Source: Bacteroidota bacterium (GTDB lineage Bacteria; Bacteroidota; Bacteroidia; Chitinophagales; Chitinophagaceae). From it: DNA of 9,277 nucleotides. Below are positions 1 to 4,850 of the stretch, in pieces. The position numbers and the translations under genes are program-made. Position 1 is the first letter of the stretch. Every line of letters begins with the position of its first letter. A model generated the notes under the pieces. The model was given only the letters and a program-made list of their open reading frames with translations, was not told the DNA's origin and did no database searches. Location of the stretch: assembly GCA_023423835.1 (NCBI GenBank), contig JAFAEW010000107.1, forward strand, positions 1-9,277, given 5' to 3'.

Positions 1-119
1 ATATTCGGATTGGCGAGGGTGGAAACAATAAGAAAGAAAAACAGCAGAATAAACAGGATATCGTTCAATGCTCCCGCATGTAATTCATTGTCTGACTTCA
101 TCCTTCTTTTCAGCTTCAT
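1..119 (-). CDS. ExbD/TolR-family biopolymer transporter, N-terminal part (truncated by window edge)
   Basis: Only the first 39 codons lie in the window. They give a short basic cytoplasmic tail (MKLKRRMKSD) followed by one hydrophobic segment at about residues 21-36, with Asp20 in the context ALNDILFILL just before it. This is the ExbD/TolR layout, in which one Asp at the membrane segment carries protons through the ExbB/TolQ channel; the periplasmic domain would follow beyond the left edge. The ATG at 119 lies 17 nt after the stop of the channel gene, so the two are almost certainly co-transcribed and their products should form one inner-membrane complex. There is no clear Shine-Dalgarno sequence. 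Whether the complex energises TonB-type transport or a Tol-like envelope function cannot be told from this fragment. Confidence 0.88.
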   Translation of the reverse strand, partial: MKLKRRMKSDNELHAGALNDILFILLFFFLIVSTLANPN

Positions 120-136
120 GGCAAAAATTTAAAGAA

Positions 137-811
137 TTATCGGGTGGGTTCCTGTAAAATGTCGATGAATTCTGCGCTGGCGATTTCCATCTTGTTTACG
201 GTTTTATTGATCTGCGTATTGAGGAAATTATATCCAACGTATGCGAGTAAACCGATGATCAATCCGGTGGCGGAGGTTACCATTTTCGTGTAGATACCGC
301 CTGCAATGGAAGCCGGTGTAAAATCGCCTGAAGAGTTGATTTCATGGAAAAGTTGCAACATTCCGAATATCGTTCCCAAAAATCCGATCATGGGTGCGAT
401 GCCGTAAACGAGTGACAGAACCGAAAGGTTTCGTTCCAATTTATACACCTCAAGATTTCCGATATTTTCCATGCTTTTTTCGATGGCATCAATCGGCTTC
501 CCGATACGCTGAACACCTTTGTCAATAATCCGTGCAACGGGATTGTCGGTGTTTCTTGACAGGTTTCTCGCAGCATGAATGTTTCCGGAATAGATATTAT
601 CGCGGATAATGCGCATGAAATTATTATCTACGGCCGATGCTTTTCTAATTGCGATTAGCCGTTCAAAAAACACAAACACCGCCGCGATGAAACAGAGATA
701 TAAGGGATACATCAACCATCCCCCTTTTTGCAACAGACTCCACAAATTGAAAGTATCGGCCGCATTCTGAACGGCCATAGCAGTATCCGGCACTTGTAAC
801 AACACACCCAT
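137..811 (-). CDS. MotA/TolQ/ExbB-family proton channel protein
   Basis: An inner-membrane protein of 224 residues, a normal length for ExbB/TolQ. It has a short N-terminal segment, a first hydrophobic helix at about residues 32-50 (YPLYLCFIAAVFVFFERLIA), a cytoplasmic region at about 55-128, and two further helices at about 130-155 and 175-198. The family signatures are visible: APMIGFLGTIFGM at 139-151 on helix 2, and TSATGLIIGLLAYVGYNF at 179-196 on helix 3. In this family the helices form a pentameric channel around an ExbD/TolR dimer and use the proton gradient to drive a periplasmic partner. The ExbD-like gene follows 17 nt downstream. A promoter-like sequence lies just upstream. The family call is firm; ExbB versus TolQ is not decided, because no TonB, Tol or Pal gene is visible. 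Confidence 0.93.
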   Translation of the reverse strand: MGVLLQVPDTAMAVQNAADTFNLWSLLQKGGWLMYPLYLCFIAAVFVFFERLIAIRKASAVDNNFMRIIRDNIYSGNIHAARNLSRNTDNPVARIIDKGVQRIGKPIDAIEKSMENIGNLEVYKLERNLSVLSLVYGIAPMIGFLGTIFGMLQLFHEINSSGDFTPASIAGGIYTKMVTSATGLIIGLLAYVGYNFLNTQINKTVNKMEIASAEFIDILQEPTR

Positions 812-831
812 AAAAATATATTCGGTTTTCG

Positions 832-858
832 CTAAAGTATAGCATTAACACAAAACAA
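832..858 (-). promoter_or_regulatory. Possible promoter of the ExbB/ExbD pair
   Basis: On the minus strand the 111-bp gap between the sulfatase stop and the channel gene contains TACTTTAG (832-839), close to the Bacteroidota -7 consensus TAnnTTTG, with a TTG 16 nt upstream (856-858). That spacing is a little short for a Bacteroidota promoter. The -7-like box ends 20 nt before the ATG, giving a short leader. The same ten bases TACTTTAGCG occur just before the plus-strand gene at 2471. No convincing hairpin terminator for the sulfatase is visible in this gap. The call is by pattern only. Confidence 0.35.
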
Positions 859-922
859 CGCACATGGGGGCATTAAATTATGATTACAAGTTATTTTTAA
901 GAAAGCTTTTGGACATCTATAG

Positions 923-2335
923 CTAGTGAAGCGTATCGAGAATCGCCTTGAAACTCTCCGTCAGTTCCCGTTGCTCCTTCGTCATCCTCGTTGAATCAAT
1001 TGGACGGGTTTCGTAGGGGTCGTTTTCGATATCGTAAAACCTGTAGGTTGAATCGTACAGCTTATAATTTGTATTATAGATAAATCTTTTTAATACCTCA
1101 TTCTTTATCTCTCGTTTTTCATGTTGCTGATTGGGAAGGTAATGACAGAATACCCAATCTCTTGCCGGTGCATTTTTTCTTTGGGCTAGTTGTTTATAAA
1201 AACTCTTGCCGTCGAGGGTGCCGTAATCTGAAGGTAGCGGGAGACCGGCTACGTCGGCTATTGTTGGAAGCATATCCGTTAAATCTATAAGATTTTCATT
1301 GACCCCCGGTCTGATTTTCCCCTGACAAAAGGCAACCATTGGAACGTGCACACCATATTTATGCGTTTGCATTTTCCCCCCTTGTATCACCTCACCGTTA
1401 AAAATGGAATATATTTCATGCGGAGTTCCGTTGTCGCCCAAAAAGAGCACCAGGGTTTTTCCTGAAATACCAATTTCGTTCAGTTTAGCTAATACTTCCC
1501 CAATTTTTTTATCCATATAATTAACCATTGACGGGAAAAACCTGGCGTCGCTGCTGTTTTTCTTAGGGTCCCAGGTTGCAAACTCAGGATCATCAGGTGT
1601 CGGGGAAAAAGGCAGGTGGCAAAGCGTCATACTATAATAAATGAAAAACGGCTTGTTTCTTCTAACACTTTTCTCCATGTAACTTTTTACAGAATCCGCG
1701 AAAATATCGGGACCGTATTTTCCGATTGTACTTCCGAATGGAAGAAACTTTCCATTGGAGAATAGCTCGGGATTCTTATACCTGCCGGTTGTTCTGCCGT
1801 CGGAATCACGGATGGATTTGGTTTCATACATGTTGTATAAAATGTATTCATTAAAGCCGAAAGTCCTGACGGCATTATCACCGCCATCCAACTGCCATTT
1901 TCCTGCTGCATAGGTGTCGTAACCGGCATCTTGAAGCATATTGGCAATGGTTCGCTGATCAAGTCCCAATTGTCCCCACTTGTCATAGTTTCTAAAATTG
2001 TATTTGCCTGTCATTAACATAAATCTTGACGGAGAACACATTGGGGCCGCCTGCGCCTGCGTAAATCGCAATCCACTGTTTGCCAATTGGTCGATGTTGG
2101 GCGTTTGGTAGGATTCTCCTCCGTTGACCGTAGGCACTTCATATCCAACATCATCAGCGAGAATCAGAAGGACGTTCGGCTTCTCCTGTTTTCTTCCTAA
2201 ATTCTCCAGACCGGCGGAGGCGGCATCGATGTCTTTTTCGCTGAAGGTTTTTGAACAGGAATTTAAAATGAGTGAAATACCAATGATAAACAGTAATGCG
2301 TGCTCAGGTATGGCACGAAGAATAGTCGGGTTCAT
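923..2335 (-). CDS. Type I (formylglycine) sulfatase, predicted lipoprotein
   Basis: 470 residues, typical for the arylsulfatase family (alkaline phosphatase superfamily), which hydrolyses sulfate esters, often on glycans. The N-terminus has a hydrophobic stretch ending in a lipobox-like LNSC (Cys27), so the protein is probably a lipoprotein in the periplasm or outer membrane. The core starts with NVLLILADDVGY (54-65; Asp61 and Asp62 are expected metal ligands). The first sulfatase signature, MCSPSRFMLMTG (99-110), carries Cys100, expected to be converted to formylglycine by a maturase, and Arg104. The second signature, GYDTYAAGKWQL (138-149), has Gln148 where His is usual. CHLP (239-242) and LGDNGT (299-304) supply further conserved residues. 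The C-terminal subdomain ends in the usual YDIENDPYETRPI. No SusCD pair or other sulfatase is adjacent, so the substrate is unknown. Alternative in-frame starts would lose the signal peptide. Confidence 0.93.
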   Translation of the reverse strand: MNPTILRAIPEHALLFIIGISLILNSCSKTFSEKDIDAASAGLENLGRKQEKPNVLLILADDVGYEVPTVNGGESYQTPNIDQLANSGLRFTQAQAAPMCSPSRFMLMTGKYNFRNYDKWGQLGLDQRTIANMLQDAGYDTYAAGKWQLDGGDNAVRTFGFNEYILYNMYETKSIRDSDGRTTGRYKNPELFSNGKFLPFGSTIGKYGPDIFADSVKSYMEKSVRRNKPFFIYYSMTLCHLPFSPTPDDPEFATWDPKKNSSDARFFPSMVNYMDKKIGEVLAKLNEIGISGKTLVLFLGDNGTPHEIYSIFNGEVIQGGKMQTHKYGVHVPMVAFCQGKIRPGVNENLIDLTDMLPTIADVAGLPLPSDYGTLDGKSFYKQLAQRKNAPARDWVFCHYLPNQQHEKREIKNEVLKRFIYNTNYKLYDSTYRFYDIENDPYETRPIDSTRMTKEQRELTESFKAILDTLH

Positions 2336-2375
2336 AACTACGCTTTTTAAATGGTTTAGAATTAATTTGGGAATA

Positions 2376-2405
2376 CAAAATAATAATTAGCGCTGAAAAA
2401 GCAAA
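2376..2405 (-). promoter_or_regulatory. Likely Bacteroidota-type promoter of the sulfatase gene
   Basis: Reading the minus strand, TTTG (2402-2405) is followed after exactly 18 nt by TTATTTTG (2376-2383). This matches the -33 TTTG and, with one mismatch, the -7 TAnnTTTG elements of Bacteroidota promoters at acceptable spacing. The predicted start of transcription lies about 30-35 nt upstream of the sulfatase ATG at 2335. The region between the two divergent genes is strongly A/T rich. Confidence 0.5.
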
Positions 2406-2451
2406 TTTTTTTATATTTTTTCAGGAAAATTTCCACGAACCGCGTTCAGCT

Positions 2452-2459
2452 TACTTTAG
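2452..2459 (+). promoter_or_regulatory. Possible -7 element of the plus-strand unknown gene
   Basis: TACTTTAG lies 11 nt before the first ATG at 2471 and shares ten bases (TACTTTAGCG) with the element upstream of the ExbB-like gene. No TTG-type -33 box is seen at the expected distance. If it is used, the transcript would be nearly leaderless for the ATG at 2471, or have a leader of about 15-20 nt for the in-frame ATG at 2483. Confidence 0.3.
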
Positions 2460-2470
2460 CGGTTAAATTC

Positions 2471-3670
2471 ATGCTTTTCCAGATGACTAATCCATGTGTC
2501 TCCATAACCAGGAAAACTTTTTTCCTTCTGTTTTTTTTAGCGGCGTTTTTTTCGGGACATTCTCAAAGCAATAAGCAACTTATCCACGATCTGCTGGTTT
2601 CGATCGCCGAAAAGCAAATTAAAAAAGACAGTTTTTTTTACACCGGAATGTTTCCTTCGTTCAGAGAATGTGGCGGCCTGCCGCACAATTACCAGCCCGA
2701 CAACAACGTGTTCTTCACGGCCATTACAGCATTCGCCTTACAAAACCTGAAAGACGACCTGGAAGAGAAGGAGAAAGACCTGGCGGAAGAAATGATAAAA
2801 AATGCGGCAGCCTCATTTCCCTACTTCCAAAATCCGTCGGGCGAACCGGTTTACGGATTCTGGCCAACCGGCGCTCCCATCATGCCGAATACTTATTATT
2901 TCAAATATCTAAAATCGGTTTTTGGACAAGGTGATGATGCTGATGATAGTGTAATTATATTGATGGCGTCTGAAGCAGACAGCAGCAAAGCACATCTCCT
3001 GAAATCAAGACTGATTGCAGCCGCAAATAAATCCCGCAAGGGAAGAAATATCATTTCAACCTTCAGGAAGTATAAGGATTATGCGGCTTACAGCACTTAT
3101 CTGGGACAAAGAATGCCACCGGATTTTGACTTCGCGGTTCAGTGTAACATCATGTACTTCATGTACGAGTTCAAACTTCCTTTTGTAACGGAAGATAGCG
3201 CAACGATTCAGTTACTGGGCGAGATGATAAAAAACAGAAATTACATGAAGACGCCTGTTTACATTTCGCCTTATTACGTAAAACCTTCTGTTCTGTTATA
3301 TCATGCTGCAAGATTGATGGGAAAATTTCATATCCCTGAATTGGAAGTGTACAAACAACAGGTTATAGAGGATATCTATAAGGAATTGAAGATCGCGACG
3401 AATATCATGGACGGAATAATATTGAGAACCGCACTGTTGAGATTGGGAGAAAATGCTCCTCCCCTCGATTTCGGAACCCTGCAAAATTTTCAAAACAGTA
3501 ACCAGCAACAGTTTATCTTTTTCCAGGCAAGACCTGCTTTTTCGTATCCGACTCCATTTAAACAGATATTTCTGCATTGGAGTGCGATAAATTACTTTTT
3601 CTATTGCCCTGCCTATAATGAAACGTTATTACTGGAATATTTAGTTACCAAGCGAAACCATAGACGATAA
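2471..3670 (+). CDS. Secreted protein of unknown function, probably alpha-helical, with a DxDD motif
   Basis: 399 residues; I do not recognise a named family. The N-terminus is a clear signal peptide: basic residues near 14-15, hydrophobic FFLLFFLAAFFSG, and probable cleavage near SGHSQ-S (29-33). The start may be the ATG at 2471 or Met5 at 2483; the latter gives a more usual signal peptide. The mature part looks mostly helical. A conserved-looking front region, GMFPSFRECGGLPHNYQPDN (59-78) followed by FFTAITAFALQNL, and GFWPTGAPIMPNTYYFKYL (129-147), lead into GQGDDADDSVIILMA (152-166). The D156-A-D-D159 stretch resembles the DxDD of squalene-hopene and class II terpene cyclases, which have an alpha/alpha-barrel fold; that relationship is only a suggestion. 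Later parts include VYISPYYVKPSVLLYHAARLM (263-283, slightly abridged here: ISPYYVKPSVLLYHAARL) and a final segment rich in Phe/Tyr (FFYCPAYNETLLLEYL). The protein is predicted to be periplasmic or exported. It is divergent from the sulfatase and convergent with the dehydrogenase, so it is probably a single-gene transcript. Confidence 0.85.
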   Translation: MLFQMTNPCVSITRKTFFLLFFLAAFFSGHSQSNKQLIHDLLVSIAEKQIKKDSFFYTGMFPSFRECGGLPHNYQPDNNVFFTAITAFALQNLKDDLEEKEKDLAEEMIKNAAASFPYFQNPSGEPVYGFWPTGAPIMPNTYYFKYLKSVFGQGDDADDSVIILMASEADSSKAHLLKSRLIAAANKSRKGRNIISTFRKYKDYAAYSTYLGQRMPPDFDFAVQCNIMYFMYEFKLPFVTEDSATIQLLGEMIKNRNYMKTPVYISPYYVKPSVLLYHAARLMGKFHIPELEVYKQQVIEDIYKELKIATNIMDGIILRTALLRLGENAPPLDFGTLQNFQNSNQQQFIFFQARPAFSYPTPFKQIFLHWSAINYFFYCPAYNETLLLEYLVTKRNHRR

Positions 3671-3688
3671 TGAAAGGGCTTCCCGGCA

Positions 3689-4696
3689 TCATGGCTGGCC
3701 CTGTCCGCCACCGGCTCCATAGATATTTCCCGTGGTATAACTCGCATCATCGGCAGCGAGTTGCACATATATTGAAGCAAGTTCTGCAGGCTGTCCAGGC
3801 CTTCCCATCGGTGAGGTGCCCCCAAAATTTTTCACCTTTTCGAACGTTGCACCGCCGCTTATCTGAAGAGGCGTCCAAATTGGACCCGGGGCAACACCGT
3901 TTACGCGGATTCCTTTTGAGGCGAATTGCTTTGCAAGGGATTTTACAAAATTCATTGTCGCCGCTTTTGTCTGCGCATAATCATACAGGTCGGGAGAAGG
4001 ATCGTAAGCCTGTTCAGAAGTTGTAGCAATAATGGCTGCGCCCGGCTTCAGATGAGGAAGTGCCGCTTTTATTATCCAGAACGGAGCATAAATGTTCGTT
4101 TTCATCGTTGCGTCAAAGTCTGCGGTAGTAAGATCCAGAATTGACTGACGTGCTTGTTGTCTTCCTGCGTTACTTACAATTATATCCAGCCCGTTCAACT
4201 GATTTAAAGCTTCTTCAACCAGCGTTTTACAAAATGCTTCGTCGCGGAGGTCTCCCGGAATGGCCACGACCTTTCTTCCTTCGGCTTTAATCAATTCAAT
4301 AACTTCCCTTGCATCCGGTTCTTCTGTCGGGAAATAATTTATGGCAACATCCGCACCTTCTCTCGCATAAGCAATTGCCGCAGCGCGTCCCATACCCGAA
4401 TCACCGCCGGTAATCAAGGCTTTGCGCCCTTTTAGCCTACCCGAACCGCGATAACTTTTTTCACCATGATCGGGTTTCGGTTCCATTTTACCTGCTAATC
4501 CCGGCCACGGCTGCTCCTGCTCCTTGAAAGGCGGTTTGGGATATTTGGTAGTTGGATCTTCCAGATTCTTCGCAATTTCAGAACCGCCAGAAGCCTGCAC
4601 AGCGGAAGCGAATACCGGGCTTGCAACAAGAGAAGTTAATCCTACACCTAAGCCGGTGATAACCCTTCTGCGGGTAACAACATTATTTTCATTCAT
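3689..4696 (-). CDS. Short-chain dehydrogenase/reductase (YghA-like) with a Tat signal peptide
   Basis: 335 residues. The catalytic part is a classical-type SDR: cofactor-binding TGGDSGMGR (96-104), Asp149 region GDLRD, SNAG (175-178), Asn201, Ser227, and the active pair Tyr240/Lys244 (YAQTK), then VAPGPIWTPLQISGG (268-282). The preface with DPTTKYPKPP and GLAGKMEPKPDHGEKSY (about 47-82), plus GSGRLKGRKALITGGDSG, closely resembles E. coli YghA, an NADP-dependent aldehyde reductase, as I remember it. The preface supports the upstream start: beginning at the next Met (71) would cut conserved sequence. In addition the protein has about 40 residues bearing a twin-arginine motif, VTRRRVITG (7-15), a hydrophobic stretch and ASPVFASA, consistent with Tat export in folded form with cofactor bound. 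The substrate is unknown. Its 3' end lies 18 bp from the convergent unknown gene; it has its own upstream region. Confidence 0.93.
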   Translation of the reverse strand: MNENNVVTRRRVITGLGVGLTSLVASPVFASAVQASGGSEIAKNLEDPTTKYPKPPFKEQEQPWPGLAGKMEPKPDHGEKSYRGSGRLKGRKALITGGDSGMGRAAAIAYAREGADVAINYFPTEEPDAREVIELIKAEGRKVVAIPGDLRDEAFCKTLVEEALNQLNGLDIIVSNAGRQQARQSILDLTTADFDATMKTNIYAPFWIIKAALPHLKPGAAIIATTSEQAYDPSPDLYDYAQTKAATMNFVKSLAKQFASKGIRVNGVAPGPIWTPLQISGGATFEKVKNFGGTSPMGRPGQPAELASIYVQLAADDASYTTGNIYGAGGGQGQP

Positions 4697-4711
4697 AAAA
4701 TTTGATTTTAG

Positions 4712-4745
4712 CTAATGCAAGTCAACTGCAATGTTTTTCATCAAA
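4712..4745 (-). promoter_or_regulatory. Possible promoter of the dehydrogenase gene
   Basis: On the minus strand TTTG (4742-4745) is followed after 22 nt by TGCATTAG (4712-4719), a weak match to TAnnTTTG that shares the TTAGC ending with the -7-like elements upstream of the ExbB-like gene and the gene at 2471. The distance from the -7-like box to the ATG at 4696 is 15 nt. The -33-like box falls inside the palindrome at 4739-4753. Confidence 0.3.
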
Positions 4746-4753
4746 TTTTGATG
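4739..4753. promoter_or_regulatory. Operator-like palindrome upstream of the dehydrogenase
   Basis: CATCAAATTTTGATG is a perfect inverted repeat with 7-bp arms (CATCAAA / TTTGATG) around a single central base. The centre leaves no room for an RNA hairpin loop, so if functional it is more likely a binding site for a dimeric regulator. It lies 43-57 bp upstream of the dehydrogenase ATG and covers the candidate -33 element, where a repressor or activator would be well placed. No regulator gene is in the window. Confidence 0.4.
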
Positions 4754-4781
4754 CCGTCCGCCGGCGCTGAAATGGTTGACT

Positions 4782-4850
4782 GTTATTTCGCCTTGTGGGG
4801 ATATCCTGTAGCAAAATCAGGACTGAGTATACTGTTTATGGTGAAATAAC
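4782..4850. repeat. Long-loop inverted repeat at the end of rnr
   Basis: GTTATTTCGCC (4782-4792) and GGTGAAATAAC (4840-4850) pair over 11 bp with one imperfect position (G-U in a plus-strand RNA, A-C mismatch in a minus-strand RNA). The 47-nt interval holds a smaller stem, TCCTG (4804-4808) with CAGGA (4818-4822). The right arm ends on the first base of the rnr stop codon triplet, so the structure covers the start of the rnr 3' untranslated region. No U-run follows, so it is not a standard intrinsic terminator; a 3'-end stabilising fold or a remnant of a small mobile repeat are possibilities. Confidence 0.4.

Noticed and set aside
902..909. AAAGCTTT palindrome just after the sulfatase gene as a terminator
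   Set aside because: A self-complementary 8-mer without a loop cannot form a useful RNA hairpin, and the flanks add no pairing.
2424..2434. Short palindrome GGAAAATTTCC in the divergent intergenic region
   Set aside because: Arms are only 5 bp in very A/T-rich DNA; it is expected by chance and matches no element position convincingly.
3675..3702. Hairpin AGGG-CCGGC / GCTGG-CCCT across the convergent gene ends, as a terminator
   Set aside because: The stem has an internal bulge and a G-U pair (a mismatch in minus-strand RNA), it lies inside the dehydrogenase coding end, and no proper U-run follows on either strand.
3670..4026. Plus-strand open frame of 118 codons inside the dehydrogenase gene
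   Set aside because: It is the opposite-strand shadow of a gene with complete SDR motifs; it is rich in Arg and His and has no recognisable motif.
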